A stretch of DNA of 64,000 bases from Syntrophomonas palmitatica JCM 14374 (GCF_001311885.1 NZ_BBCE01000018.1:1-64000), one strand, 5' to 3'; numbered from the stretch's first letter, positions 17,621-27,283 are shown. Notes: generated from the letters alone by a model not told the origin. Translations and numbers: made by a program.

Positions 17621-18052
17621 TTAAAACTCTATATCGTCTTTGCCTTCGCCATTTCTTTTGCGTCTTTTATCAATAATATGATCAACCTTATCCATTACTT
17701 GAGGAACAGTATCCACGATACGTTCAGCCAACTGGTTACCGGTTACAGATATAAGGCGTACATCATTCATTCTAACCACTAAAAAGCCCACCGGTTTTAC
17801 AGAAACACCGGCGCCGCTGCCTCCTGCAAAAGGCAGTTCCTGTGCGCGCTGGTTATTAAACATCTCGTATTCCCCGCCTCCGGCAGCAAAACCACAGGCT
17901 ACCTGGGAAACCGGAATTATCACTGTTCCATCATTGGTTTCGACCGCATCACCTACTACAGTATTGACATCTACCATCTCCTTGATGGCTTGCATTGCGG
18001 TTTTCATCAGTCCCTCAATAGGATGGCTCTGTTTTTCTTGTTGTGAATCCAT
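17621..18052 (-). CDS. ytfJ: Sporulation protein YtfJ/GerW family
   Basis: This 143-residue protein belongs to the GerW family made in the forespore and needed for normal germination in Bacillus. Recognisable segments are an N-terminal HPIEGLMKTAMQAIKEMVDVNTVVGD, GTVIIPVSQVACGFAAGGGEY, then a Gly/Ala-rich FAGGSGAGVSVKPVGFLVV. The start overlaps the last 38 bases of the DUF2953 gene. The DUF2953-ytfJ pairing is common in clostridia. Confidence 0.9.
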   Translation of the reverse strand: MDSQQEKQSHPIEGLMKTAMQAIKEMVDVNTVVGDAVETNDGTVIIPVSQVACGFAAGGGEYEMFNNQRAQELPFAGGSGAGVSVKPVGFLVVRMNDVRLISVTGNQLAERIVDTVPQVMDKVDHIIDKRRKRNGEGKDDIEF

Positions 18053-18650
18053 GCCAGTACCCCCTTACGTACAAAAACAATATATAGCATATTATAAACA
18101 TAATATATACGATACGCATTTTTAATATACAAAACAAGCTGCTGGATATTTCTTTATGAAGGTAATCAGGCTCAACCTCCAGGTTGAGGTCATGTAAACG
18201 GCTAAAACTGCCAATCATACCTGTAATAGTGCCTTTCGCTGTCCAGATTCCTCCACAGGCCACGGCGGTATACATAATATCATCAAGGCCCAAACGTGTC
18301 CTCCAGTCTAGTTTTTCCACTGCCATATATTTAAAAAATAGTCGTCCCAAGTTTAATACTGCATGGATATCCTTAAAGGGATTGATTGGAGTGTTACGTT
18401 TTTTAGATGTGGGATGCAGGGCTTTATGTTTTCTTTTTTCAATCAAATCATTAATTATCTGCGCCCAGCCAATTGGCAGTTCCATGTGTTTATGCCATTC
18501 AAACCGTTTCCATACAGGTAAAACGTCAATCTTTACCGATTTGGCCTGCTGGTTTAACACCAGTTCAAATCTTAACCGAAGTCTCAGATAGATTGCATTA
18601 ATTAACAACAATACCATTACCAGCAAGGCGATGATAATTCCAGCCTTCAT
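18015..18650 (-). CDS. DUF2953 membrane-associated protein
   Basis: This 211-residue protein has an N-terminal hydrophobic helix (about 3-20), a basic middle and a second hydrophobic stretch near residues 178-196. The central DWRTRLGLDDIMYTAVACGGIWTAKG fits DUF2953, often found just upstream of ytfJ in spore formers. The function is unknown; its position suggests a sporulation role. It overlaps ytfJ by 38 bases. Confidence 0.75.
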   Translation of the reverse strand: MKAGIIIALLVMVLLLINAIYLRLRLRFELVLNQQAKSVKIDVLPVWKRFEWHKHMELPIGWAQIINDLIEKRKHKALHPTSKKRNTPINPFKDIHAVLNLGRLFFKYMAVEKLDWRTRLGLDDIMYTAVACGGIWTAKGTITGMIGSFSRLHDLNLEVEPDYLHKEISSSLFCILKMRIVYIMFIICYILFLYVRGYWHGFTTRKTEPSY

Positions 18651-18697
18651 TATAGGATTCTCCTGTTTTTTCCATATTGTCCCGCAGGTCTTAACAT

Positions 18698-19267
18698 TTA
18701 TTCGGTTTTTTTACCCTGCAAAGCTTCCTCAATAATCTGTTCCACCTGTGAAATCACCTTGTACATCTCATCATCAACCTTAATATTGGCCCGGCCCAGG
18801 CGAAATGTAGGACAGTGCAGATTAAAATCGGTTATCTTTCTGTTGATATTCTCCATTAATAAACGCTGTTCATAATAAAAATGCGCCTTTTTCTTATTGA
18901 ATCTTTCCAGGGCCATCTTACCGTGTTTTTCCCGGTAAAACAATCGAGTGTATTTTTTAAAATACTCCACTTCATCCCAAAATTTCTTAAGGTCGGCATC
19001 AACTTCCTTGCCCAGGTCTATCCAGTAGGGAACGAAATCGTTATCTTTAAGGATTTTTAGCACCATACGTAATTCAGGAGGTTCAAAGGGATTTTCCTCA
19101 AAGCTCAGCGGTTTGCCTGCACCCTCTAAATTATCGAAATCGCCCCGTTCTCGGGCTTTGTTTATCTGTTCCTCCACCAAATCCTCAGTGCTGCTCATAT
19201 AGCGCGCCAGTTTCCTGGCTTCCTGCAGTTTAATTATTACCTGTTCCTCGATAGATTTATCCGCCAC
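18698..19267 (-). CDS. DUF1992 (DnaJ-C28-like) domain protein
   Basis: The 189-residue protein has the DUF1992 core EEQINKARERGDFDNLEGAGKPL at about residues 32-54 followed by helices rich in Lys and Glu. The domain is also found at the C-terminus of DNAJC28-like proteins, but no J domain is present here. Function is unknown. It lies a few bases after scpB, so it is probably transcribed with scpA and scpB. Confidence 0.85.
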   Translation of the reverse strand: MADKSIEEQVIIKLQEARKLARYMSSTEDLVEEQINKARERGDFDNLEGAGKPLSFEENPFEPPELRMVLKILKDNDFVPYWIDLGKEVDADLKKFWDEVEYFKKYTRLFYREKHGKMALERFNKKKAHFYYEQRLLMENINRKITDFNLHCPTFRLGRANIKVDDEMYKVISQVEQIIEEALQGKKTE

Positions 19268-19273
19268 TTGATT

Positions 19274-19786
19274 TTAAGCCTCCTCTAAAACCGGCAATTC
19301 CTTGAGGCTGCCCAGGCCAAAAACCTTCAAAAATTCAGGGCTGGTTTTGTATAACACCGGTTTACCCAGGACAGCTTTATGTCCCGCTTCCTCAATAAGT
19401 CCTCTTTCCAAGAGATTCGTAACTATTTTTTCCGATTTCACCCCGCGTATATTTTCAATTTCCGCTTTTGTCACCGGTTGACGATAAGCGATTATCGCCA
19501 GTGTTTCCAGGGCAGCCTGGGAAAGCCTGCGCCGCACCGGTTTTTCCAGGCGGTTAATTATATCCGCGCAGCGGGGATGAGTACACATAAGGTACGAATT
19601 GTCAATACGTACAATTTGTATACCTCTCTGTTTTTCATTATACTCCAGAATCAACTCGTCCAACACGCTCTTAAGATCAATGAGCGGCAAGTCTAGTATT
19701 TCCACCAGTTCTTCTATAACCAGCGGTTCAGCCCTGATAAAGAGAATGGCCTCCAATGCAGCCTTAATCTCATCCCGAATTAACAC
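19274..19786 (-). CDS. scpB: Segregation and condensation protein B
   Basis: ScpB is a winged-helix (kite) subunit of the SMC-ScpA-ScpB condensin complex, which organises the nucleoid. The 170-residue protein has KAALEAILFIRAEPLVIEEL, the central LSQAALETLAIIAYRQPVTKAEIE and IRGVKSEKIVTNLLERGLIEE, as in the family. Its start overlaps scpA by 17 bases, the usual arrangement. Confidence 0.95.
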   Translation of the reverse strand: MLIRDEIKAALEAILFIRAEPLVIEELVEILDLPLIDLKSVLDELILEYNEKQRGIQIVRIDNSYLMCTHPRCADIINRLEKPVRRRLSQAALETLAIIAYRQPVTKAEIENIRGVKSEKIVTNLLERGLIEEAGHKAVLGKPVLYKTSPEFLKVFGLGSLKELPVLEEA

Positions 19787-20522
19787 TGGACTTTTTCGCC
19801 CCTTTCAGTTGGATTACTATCTGTCCAAATCCCTGTTCCTGTACGGCTCTAACCCGTTGTAAACGCAAAAGCTCCAAAAGTGCCAGAAATAAAGCCAACG
19901 CTTCACGCCGGCTTTTAATATCTCTAAACATTTCTTGGAAAACCATGACTCTATGACTTTTTTTGAGCATGCGCACAATGTCATCCATTTTATCTTCTAC
20001 CTTGATATCTTCCAAAGCCAGATTAAAGTCAGTGCTTTTAACTGGTATTTGCTGGACCATGTTCTGATAAGCCTTAACCAACGCTTTTAGATCTGCCGAC
20101 AGTTCTTCGTATATTAAATCTCCGGATTCACTGTTACGGTAATAAATGCGAGGCAATTCGCCTTCATATAACGCAGCCAGATGATCAGATACCGCTTTAA
20201 ACTTTTTATAATCCAGCAGCTTTTGCACTAATTCTGTTCTGGGATCGACGGCTTCGTCACCGTCCTCAGCATTATCGCCCGTCACTCGATTCGGCAGTAT
20301 TAAACGAGATTTTAAATTTAACAAATATGATGCCATAAGCAGAAAGTCCCCCAGCTGCTCCAAATCAATATGACCGGTATTCCGCAGGTATTCGAGGTAT
20401 TGTTCCGCGATAGCCGCTATAGGTATGTCATAAATATCTATTTCGCTTTTTTCCACCAGGTATAATAATAGGTCCAGCGGTCCGTGAAAGGCCTCCAAAT
20501 CAACCACGTAGGGCACTATCAC
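19770..20522 (-). CDS. scpA: Segregation and condensation protein A
   Basis: ScpA is the kleisin that bridges SMC heads. It starts at GTG 20522. Landmarks are the N-terminal FHGPLDLLLYLVEKSEIDIYDIPIAAIAEQYL and LASYLLNLKSRLILP, and a C-terminal winged-helix segment. The length of 250 residues is normal. It lies 14 bases downstream of the M50 protease gene. Confidence 0.95.
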   Translation of the reverse strand: MIVPYVVDLEAFHGPLDLLLYLVEKSEIDIYDIPIAAIAEQYLEYLRNTGHIDLEQLGDFLLMASYLLNLKSRLILPNRVTGDNAEDGDEAVDPRTELVQKLLDYKKFKAVSDHLAALYEGELPRIYYRNSESGDLIYEELSADLKALVKAYQNMVQQIPVKSTDFNLALEDIKVEDKMDDIVRMLKKSHRVMVFQEMFRDIKSRREALALFLALLELLRLQRVRAVQEQGFGQIVIQLKGAKKSSVNSG

Positions 20523-20536
20523 ACCCCCTGCCAGTT

Positions 20537-21169
20537 TTAGAATACAGCTGTATATAATAAGCTATACATGATATTCACCAAGGGATTAAGTATTTTGCCA
20601 AAGGCCCCGGTAATAATAAAAAGCAGCAATATCAACGGCCCATACTGTTCAATCGAATACATGAACTGGGCTCCGGAATCAGGCAGGAGCCCGGCCAGAA
20701 TCTTTGACCCATCCAAAGGCGGCAAGGGAATAAGATTAAACACCGCCAGGATAAGATTAATGTAGACCAGCGGTCCTACCAGCAACAACACTGTACTGTT
20801 GGTATAAAGACTGAAACCTGCTCCGGGATCTATACCATAAAATTTTAAAATAAGCATACCCGTCAGAGCCAGCATAAGATTCATAGCCGGCCCAGCCAGA
20901 GATACCAGCATCATACCTTGTTTTACGCCGCTGTTCCTGAAATTATAAGGATTAACCTCGACCGGTTTGGCCCAGCCAAACTTAAAAAACAGCAGCATAA
21001 AAAAACCTACCCAATCGATATGGGGCAGGGGGTTCAGGGTCAGCCGTCCCTGGTAATAGGGCGTGTCATCCCCTAACCAGTAAGCCACTCTGCCATGGGC
21101 GTATTCATGAAAGGTCAGTCCGATAATTATGGCAGGCAGCCAGATCAAGGTATTAATCAACCACTGCAT
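20537..21169 (-). CDS. Site-2 protease family (M50) membrane metalloprotease
   Basis: This 210-residue multi-pass membrane protein has the zinc motif HEYAHGRVAYWLGD at residue 24 (HExxH) and the second motif region LPPLDGSKILAG (LDG aspartate). It belongs to the short Rip/YwhC-like M50 group, commonly beside scpA in clostridia. The natural substrate is unknown. Its start overlaps the DHH-CBS-nucleotidyltransferase gene by 17 bases. Confidence 0.9.
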   Translation of the reverse strand: MQWLINTLIWLPAIIIGLTFHEYAHGRVAYWLGDDTPYYQGRLTLNPLPHIDWVGFFMLLFFKFGWAKPVEVNPYNFRNSGVKQGMMLVSLAGPAMNLMLALTGMLILKFYGIDPGAGFSLYTNSTVLLLVGPLVYINLILAVFNLIPLPPLDGSKILAGLLPDSGAQFMYSIEQYGPLILLLFIITGAFGKILNPLVNIMYSLLYTAVF

Positions 21170-23792
21170 CTTTAAACCTTTCCTCCTCTATCCATCTCTT
21201 TACAGTATTGATTTCATCTTCCCGGGTATTAATTTTCTCCGCCAGTTTTAAAACATACAATTCATCCAAAATCAAACGGAAAATTGGTCCCGGAATCAAA
21301 CCTAGATCCTGTAAATCATTGCCGTCAATTTCCACCTCGACCGTTTCTTTAAGATCCAGATAGTGCACCAGGTTTTCCCAGGCGGTTTCGTCCCTGACTA
21401 AAAGCAGCAAGTATACGATGTTTTCCCGGCTCAGGTCTGCTACCATATGATCGATCTCAGGTGCGGGAAGTTTGGGATCAGCCATAAGAGCTTCCGCAAT
21501 CTGCGGTACCTTGCGGGAGCCCTGTATAGTTTGCGCGGCATAATTTTCAAAAGGATATCGTTCCAGAATACTGTCCACTTCCTGCTGTTCCAGACGAGCC
21601 AACAATACGATAATATAGACCAGCCAGCTTTTAATATTTACAGGGTAATACCTCTCTTCCAGCCAGGCAGCCATGATAGGAATCCTTTTTAAGGTTACCC
21701 GGTTCAGGTGTTCGAGTTTCACTTCAGGTAATATATAATTCCAAACCCCTATTTCCTTCATACGGTCTAAGGAGGGTCCAGGGTCTTTTTCGTTAAGAAT
21801 CAGGATGAGTTCGCTCAAAATACGCTTATAGGATAATTTACCTAGAAGTCTGCGTTCAATGGCATCGCAGGCGAACCGTAAGGTATCTTCTTCAATGGTA
21901 AAACTGTATCTTTGTTCAAAACGTATAGCCCGTAATATACGAGTGGGATCTTCTACAAAACTAAGGTTGTAGAGTATGCGAATGATACCCTGTTCCAAAT
22001 CCCTGCGTCCTCCGAAATGATCTATCAAATCTCCGAAACGTTCCGGATTCAAACAAATCGCCAGGGTGTTAATGGTAAAATCGCGGCGGTAGAGGTCCTC
22101 TTTTATGGTAGACTTCTCTACTTTAGGCAGAGCCGCCGGAAATTCATAATACTCGGTCCGGGCTGTGGCTACATCGATTTTACTGCCGTCAGGAAGCTGA
22201 ATTACTGCGGTACGAAAGCGATCATGAATCCGTACTTTCCCCCCTAATCTTTCAGCCAGTTTCTGGGCCAGTTCCTCCCCGCTGCCTTCTACCACCAGAT
22301 CCACATCAAAATCGGGAACCCGCAGAAAAAGGTCTCTCACGAACCCCCCTACACAGTAAACCATGCTGCCCAAGCTGGCCGCGATTTGCCCTGCCAGTCT
22401 CAAATTAGCCATAATTCTGGATGGCAGGCGCTCCTCCATCAGATCCAGGCAGTTCTGTTCTTCACTGCCGGACCGATACAAAACAGCATGATCCTCAGGG
22501 TAGTCTTCCCCGTGCAGAGTTCTGATAATATCGGTACGTGATACTATGCCTGCCAGGCGGCCATCAGCATCAACCACCGGCAGACGACCGATATCATGTT
22601 CTACCATAATTCGTTGTATTTCGGTCACCGGGGTATTAGTATCGATAGATAAAACATTGCTGGTCATAAAGCCCTTTACCGGAGCATGTCCCAATTCATG
22701 CATGCGGGCCTTGTCCACATCGCGGCGGGAAATAACCCCCACCATAGTATCGCCGTCAACCACCGGCATACCCGTATGCCCGTAGCGCAGCATTATGCGC
22801 CCGGCTTCCTCCATGCTTATAAACATAGGAATGCTTTTTACCGGCGTTGACATAATATCTCCGGCACATAAACCCGGATTAATGTTTTCACCCAAATTCT
22901 CTAAAATAATGGCTATGCTCTCTTCAATATTTTTTCCTTTGGCAACTGCAGACGCGGCTTTATCGTGCCCCTTGCCCCCCAGGGGACGCAATACTTCATT
23001 AACCTTGATATTATTGCTGCGGCTGCGGCCAACGATGTTAACTTTGCCTTGCATCACCGCCAGAACAAATACCACATCACTGTTTTCTATCTCAAACAGG
23101 CTGTATGTAACCGCATCCAGCCCGGGAATGAACTGTTCATTATCACAAACGGCTATGGTCACATCCAGGTTCTTAATTTGATAATGGCGAGCGGAATTGA
23201 GCAAGCTCTGGAGAAGCTGTCGCTGTTCGCCTGAAAAAGGAGTCTCCATAAAATTAGCGACTACCGCCAGGTTAGCTCCCTTGGCAAGTAAAAAGGCCAC
23301 TGCTGACACGTCACGCGGAGTGGTGGAGGTAAAAAGCAAACTCCCGGTGTCTTCGTATATGCCCAGGGCAAAAATAGTGGCATCAAAGGCCGTAACCGGC
23401 AGGTTGCGAGCTATAATCTCCTCAACCAGAATGGTGGTGGCGGCACCCGTTCCTTCTACGTGGTAAATGCTTCCCGAAAGGTCATCAGGAGCAGGAGGAT
23501 GGTGATCATAAACGTAAAAATCTAAATTAGGCCGCATAGCCAGTTCTTTTAATTGTCCCAGGCGATTAGCGCTGGCAGTGTCCACAACTATCATGCGTGA
23601 TACCGTGCTAAATTCGATTTCCCGGGGGCTTTTAACAGCCAGAAGATCTTTATATAACGCCATAAATTTTTTTACATTGCGTGATAGGGTTCCGGAGAAT
23701 ACTTTTACCGCCGCCGGGTATAATTTCCCTGCAGCCACCATCGCGGCTAGTCCGTCAAAATCCAGAGCGTTATGCGAAGTAATTATATCCAT
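21153..23792 (-). CDS. DHH-CBS-nucleotidyltransferase fusion (CCA/A-adding enzyme type)
   Basis: The start at ATG 23792 follows AGGAGTG; an upstream frame extension has no better site. In order the 879-residue protein shows: a DHH phosphoesterase-like part (DFDGLAAMVAAGKLYPAAVK; VYDHHPPAP), two CBS domains (around residues 310-430) and a class II nucleotidyltransferase domain (about 460-650) with VGGFVRDLFL, FDVDLVVEGSGE and RRDFTINTLA. Helices follow as in tRNA nucleotidyltransferases. The fusion type is known in Clostridia and thermophiles, where it is annotated as an A-adding or CCA-adding enzyme. Which activity remains in the DHH part is not known. Confidence 0.85.
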   Translation of the reverse strand: MDIITSHNALDFDGLAAMVAAGKLYPAAVKVFSGTLSRNVKKFMALYKDLLAVKSPREIEFSTVSRMIVVDTASANRLGQLKELAMRPNLDFYVYDHHPPAPDDLSGSIYHVEGTGAATTILVEEIIARNLPVTAFDATIFALGIYEDTGSLLFTSTTPRDVSAVAFLLAKGANLAVVANFMETPFSGEQRQLLQSLLNSARHYQIKNLDVTIAVCDNEQFIPGLDAVTYSLFEIENSDVVFVLAVMQGKVNIVGRSRSNNIKVNEVLRPLGGKGHDKAASAVAKGKNIEESIAIILENLGENINPGLCAGDIMSTPVKSIPMFISMEEAGRIMLRYGHTGMPVVDGDTMVGVISRRDVDKARMHELGHAPVKGFMTSNVLSIDTNTPVTEIQRIMVEHDIGRLPVVDADGRLAGIVSRTDIIRTLHGEDYPEDHAVLYRSGSEEQNCLDLMEERLPSRIMANLRLAGQIAASLGSMVYCVGGFVRDLFLRVPDFDVDLVVEGSGEELAQKLAERLGGKVRIHDRFRTAVIQLPDGSKIDVATARTEYYEFPAALPKVEKSTIKEDLYRRDFTINTLAICLNPERFGDLIDHFGGRRDLEQGIIRILYNLSFVEDPTRILRAIRFEQRYSFTIEEDTLRFACDAIERRLLGKLSYKRILSELILILNEKDPGPSLDRMKEIGVWNYILPEVKLEHLNRVTLKRIPIMAAWLEERYYPVNIKSWLVYIIVLLARLEQQEVDSILERYPFENYAAQTIQGSRKVPQIAEALMADPKLPAPEIDHMVADLSRENIVYLLLLVRDETAWENLVHYLDLKETVEVEIDGNDLQDLGLIPGPIFRLILDELYVLKLAEKINTREDEINTVKRWIEEERFKDAVVD

Positions 23793-23945
23793 TATTATCA
23801 ACACTCCTGTCCAGGATAAGTGCATTATAACATAAGCCAAAGTCAAAATCCGTTAAACCATTCCCTCTCAAGTTATGGTTGAAATGTTTTTTAAAACTAT
23901 TAATTAAGACACAATATATTATATTGTCGCTTTTTATTGTCTATC

Positions 23946-23975
23946 TTGATTTTATTTTTGTACCAATTCTATAAT
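23946..23975 (+). promoter_or_regulatory. Probable SigA-type promoter for the DUF2889 gene
   Basis: TTGATT (23946-23951) and TATAAT (23970-23975) are 18 bp apart, pointing to the DUF2889 gene whose TTG start is 34 bases beyond the -10. The region is A/T-rich and no other gene on the plus strand is nearby. Confidence 0.5.
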
Positions 23976-24009
23976 TAGCGGAGAAATTTTCACTGCAGGA
24001 GGATGGGCT

Positions 24010-24513
24010 TTGTACGAAAAAACAGAAAAATATGAAGTAAATATTGTTCCCAATGTCGGCTATGAAGTGCGGGGCCAGTGGAAAGACGATATTCATGATA
24101 TACGCACCCGTATTGTATTCAATTACCAAACTTATGAAGTAGTTGAAGCAGAAGCCGAAGGTATATCCGTCCCCTTTGAAATCTGCCATCAGGGTATTCA
24201 AGCCATAAAAGAACTGGTTGGTATTAAAGCCGGCAGCGGATTTCTGCGTACTATTAGGCAAAGGGTTATGGGGAAAAACGGCTGCATGCACGTAGGTGAA
24301 CTGGCGGAATACTCGATCACCGCAGCCTTGAATTGTGCGGTGCGCGAAGTACCTGATTGGGCTGATCCGGCTGATTGGAATGCCCGCTGGGCCATCTGGC
24401 AGCATGTCTATAAAGACAACTGCATATATTTCTCCCAACCCGAAGTCATGAAGAGCTTCCGCATTGACATTGAAGAGGTATTACAGAAAACCAAAGAAAA
24501 TAGGATGAAATAA
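24010..24513 (+). CDS. DUF2889 domain protein
   Basis: This 167-residue protein starts at TTG 24010 with AGGAGG seven bases upstream. It matches DUF2889 by RGQWKDDIHDIRTRIVFNYQTYEV near the start and CMHVGELAEYSITAALNCA in the middle. A possible ligand-binding pocket is suggested by the conserved Cys-His-Glu-rich middle, but the family has no assigned activity. It is monocistronic between two minus-strand blocks. Confidence 0.75.
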   Translation: MYEKTEKYEVNIVPNVGYEVRGQWKDDIHDIRTRIVFNYQTYEVVEAEAEGISVPFEICHQGIQAIKELVGIKAGSGFLRTIRQRVMGKNGCMHVGELAEYSITAALNCAVREVPDWADPADWNARWAIWQHVYKDNCIYFSQPEVMKSFRIDIEEVLQKTKENRMK

Positions 24514-24518
24514 GTTTT

Positions 24519-24545
24519 GAGTCAAAGGGACGGTTCTCTTGACAC
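24519..24545. repeat. REP-like imperfect inverted repeat
   Basis: GAGTCAAAGGGACGG and TTCTCTTGACAC surround an imperfect hairpin with GTCAA/TTGAC ends. It sits between two convergent genes and abuts the methyltransferase stop. Similar GTCAA...CCGTCCC...TTGAC elements are, from memory, scattered intergenic repeats in several clostridia. Only this copy is seen here, so it is a tentative call. Confidence 0.35.
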
Positions 24546-25320
24546 TATGGCTCTATAACCCCATATGCAATGGGGTTGTGGTGACTGCCTACTATGAACT
24601 GCACACCTAATCGTTCTAATTCTTTGCTGGAGCGGGTTTCTTTTATTACTACTTTTTTGCGGGCTACCCGGCAGGCTTCTGTTATGCTCTGTTCATCAAG
24701 CGGACGATGATCGGCTAACTGCCGTAAAGGTTTGATAGCTGTGCTGTGATGCTGAGGATGACGAAACATGGGGTCAAAATAGACCACATCGAAGGAATTG
24801 CTGGGAACATGGCAAAGGTAATAATAATGGTCGCTGTTTATCACTTCTACCTATGTATAGCCATATCCAGCCAGGGCATGGAGCTTTCATAAGCCTGCAT
24901 TCCCCATTTTATAAGCCCGGCAATTAGCCTTACCGATTCCAATCCTACTACTCGGCCCTCCGAGCAGATGTAGGAAGCAACTACAGCATCAGCCCCCATT
25001 CCCAGGGTGCAATCCAAAAACTCATCCGTCTTATTCAGACCACAGGCCTCCAGAAACGGTTCGGTTCCCCGCTGGTGACGCAGAGCAGACAGTCGGTTTT
25101 TGGCCATACTGGGGTGATAAAAGAGTTTTTGCGCCCCCATATTCAGCACCGGCCGTCCTGATTCCCACACCAATACCGCTTGTGCCTCATTTTCCCGGGC
25201 TATTAATTCGAGGGATTTATTTTCGCGCGGACAATAAGGGATGTGGGTCTCAGCTAAAAAATCTCGGAATTTCTGATCTATTTCCTGGCTGGAACGGGTT
25301 CCTGTCGCTATAATACGCAT
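24545..25320 (-). CDS. RsmJ-like SAM-dependent methyltransferase (frameshifted as sequenced)
   Basis: The N-terminal part has RIIATGTRSSQEI, a DCTLGMGADA motif I (SAM binding) and FLEACGL. One G is missing near 24851; restoring it gives AIHRVEVINSDHYYYL and joins the C-terminal part with VVYFDPMFRHP (the FDPMFP-like motif of RsmJ/16S rRNA m2G methyltransferases). The restored length is 258 residues, as for related proteins. It follows mutL by two bases, so it is co-transcribed with the repair genes. The exact rRNA target is not established for such clostridial members. Confidence 0.8.
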
Positions 25321-25322
25321 CT

Positions 25323-27062
25323 TTACCTCTTAAACATACGGTCTAAGTCATGATGATCCAGTTTCACCATTGTAGGCCGCCCATGCGGGCAGTTCTTGTA
25401 ATCCGGGACTCTTAACAAATCTATAAGCAGTTTTTCCATTTCATAATGACGTAAAACCTCGCCGGCCTTAATGGCTTTTTTACAGGCCATCATAGTCACA
25501 GCGCGCTGTTTTATATCGGGATCACGTTTCGTTGTAAGCATTTCCAGGACTTCACGCAGAATCTCTTCTTCATTGCCTGCCACCACGGTTGGTACCGAAC
25601 GTATCACCAGAGTGTTAGGTCCCAGTGACTCCAGATGAAATCCCATCGCAGCAAAAACTTCCCTATGCTGTTCAACCGTTTCCATTTCACGGCTGGACAA
25701 TTCAATGCTCAAGGGAATGGCCAGTATCTGCGCCGCTTCCTCACCAGCCGAGGCTGAACCGATTAAATATGAATATAGTATCCGTTCATGAGCAGCATGC
25801 TGGTCCACCAGCCACAGCGCATCCTGGTGTTCGATAACAATGTAGCTGTTAAGTACCTGGCCGATTATTTTAAGTTCATCCCCAGGTAATACCTCCAATG
25901 CTTCATTGTGCGGCAAACCAATATAATCTATACTGTTAAAAGCCGTTGGCCTTGACTGTTCAAAGCCTGACGAATTTTGAAACACATTTTGCTCCCTGAA
26001 CAGCGGGGCTGCTGATGGGGGGGACGGCATATAATTATATGAAATCGGCTGCTTGAATATATATTCGCCTGGCCTGCTGTCCGCACTGACCAGGGCATCT
26101 TTCAAAACGCCCTGCACGATTTGAAATACAGCTTTCTCATCTTGAAAACGCACTTCACTTTTTTGCGGGTGAACATTTACATCCACACTATCAGGCGGGA
26201 GCTGCAGGGTCAAAATAACCACCGGGAACTCCCTGGCCAAAAGAAACCCCGCATAAGCCGCCTCCACCGCGCGGTACAGCAAGGCGCTGCGCACCGGACG
26301 TTGGTTTACGAAGAGCATCTCCTGCCTGCGGTTGGCCCGCACCAGTTCAGGTCTGCCAATAAGCCCGGTAAGGCTGGCCGAAGGGCTGATATAGCTTATG
26401 TCCAGCAGATGAGATGCGAAATCACTGCCATAAATAGAGATAACCGTGTCACGCAGACTGCCATTGCCCGGGGTTTTGAAATAAGTCCTTTTCTCATTGT
26501 TGAAACTAAAGCACACTTCCGGTCTGGCCAGAGCGTAACGGGTGATGAGATCATAAACCTGGTTGCCCTCACTAACCGGCGATTTTATAAATTTCTTACG
26601 GGCCGGGGTATTAAAAAACAGCTCACGGACAATCAACCTGGTCCCCTCTGGACAAGCATGGTATTCGTGTTCATCCATTCGCCCCCCTTCCAGCCGGGCG
26701 TGTACTCCATCATGATTAACAGTTTTGGTATAAAGTTCCACGCGGGAAACCGATGCAATGCTGGGCAGAGCTTCACCGCGAAAACCCATGGTATGTATAT
26801 TATATAAATCTTCTTCTTTATTAATCTTGCTGGTGGCATGGCGCAAAAAAGCCAGCGGGATTTCTTCAAAGCTCATACCCTGGCCGTCATCTTCCACTTC
26901 AATCAGGTCAAGCCCGCCGTTCTTAATGCTGACCTTAACGGCAGTCGCACCGGCATCAAGTGAATTTTCCACCAATTCTTTAATTACCGAAGCAGGTTTT
27001 TCTATAACTTCACCGGCGGCGATTTTGTTTATTAAACTGTCGCTTAGCAGCTGAATAGTCAT
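25323..27062 (-). CDS. mutL: DNA mismatch repair endonuclease MutL
   Basis: MutL couples mismatch recognition by MutS to strand incision. The GHKL ATPase domain has KIAAGEVIEKPASVIKELVENSLDAG, DDGQGM and TMGFRGEALPSIASVS. The C-terminal dimerisation and endonuclease domain shows QHAAHERILY, ACKKAIKAGEVL and CPHGRPTMVKL, the zinc-site motifs of endonuclease-type MutL. At 579 residues it is intact and of normal length. Confidence 0.96.
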   Translation of the reverse strand: MTIQLLSDSLINKIAAGEVIEKPASVIKELVENSLDAGATAVKVSIKNGGLDLIEVEDDGQGMSFEEIPLAFLRHATSKINKEEDLYNIHTMGFRGEALPSIASVSRVELYTKTVNHDGVHARLEGGRMDEHEYHACPEGTRLIVRELFFNTPARKKFIKSPVSEGNQVYDLITRYALARPEVCFSFNNEKRTYFKTPGNGSLRDTVISIYGSDFASHLLDISYISPSASLTGLIGRPELVRANRRQEMLFVNQRPVRSALLYRAVEAAYAGFLLAREFPVVILTLQLPPDSVDVNVHPQKSEVRFQDEKAVFQIVQGVLKDALVSADSRPGEYIFKQPISYNYMPSPPSAAPLFREQNVFQNSSGFEQSRPTAFNSIDYIGLPHNEALEVLPGDELKIIGQVLNSYIVIEHQDALWLVDQHAAHERILYSYLIGSASAGEEAAQILAIPLSIELSSREMETVEQHREVFAAMGFHLESLGPNTLVIRSVPTVVAGNEEEILREVLEMLTTKRDPDIKQRAVTMMACKKAIKAGEVLRHYEMEKLLIDLLRVPDYKNCPHGRPTMVKLDHHDLDRMFKR

Positions 27063-27064
27063 AT

Positions 27065-27283
27065 TTAGAGCACCATTTCATTATCTGTTTTCACATCCAG
27101 GCAGCGATAAACATCTGCGGCCCGGTCTTGCAGGTAAATCAAATCAAATTTGCCATAGCCTGATTTTTCTTTATATATGGACCGGGCTTCAGTCTGGCAG
27201 CGGGTGCAGCTGTTGATTGGTATGGAAATGCAATGAACCCTGTAATAGTGACCATTATGATGCTGCGCTGAAGATTCTATCAT
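27065..27283 (-). CDS. Small unknown protein between HDAC and mutL
   Basis: ATG 27283 overlaps the HDAC stop by four bases with GGAGG six bases upstream, and the stop lies two bases before mutL. The 72-residue product has a CTRCQ motif, two histidines and a Tyr-rich start (HHNGHYYRVH). No family is recognised. Its tight coupling on both sides makes it a real gene rather than chance. Confidence 0.55.
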   Translation of the reverse strand: MIESSAQHHNGHYYRVHCISIPINSCTRCQTEARSIYKEKSGYGKFDLIYLQDRAADVYRCLDVKTDNEMVL

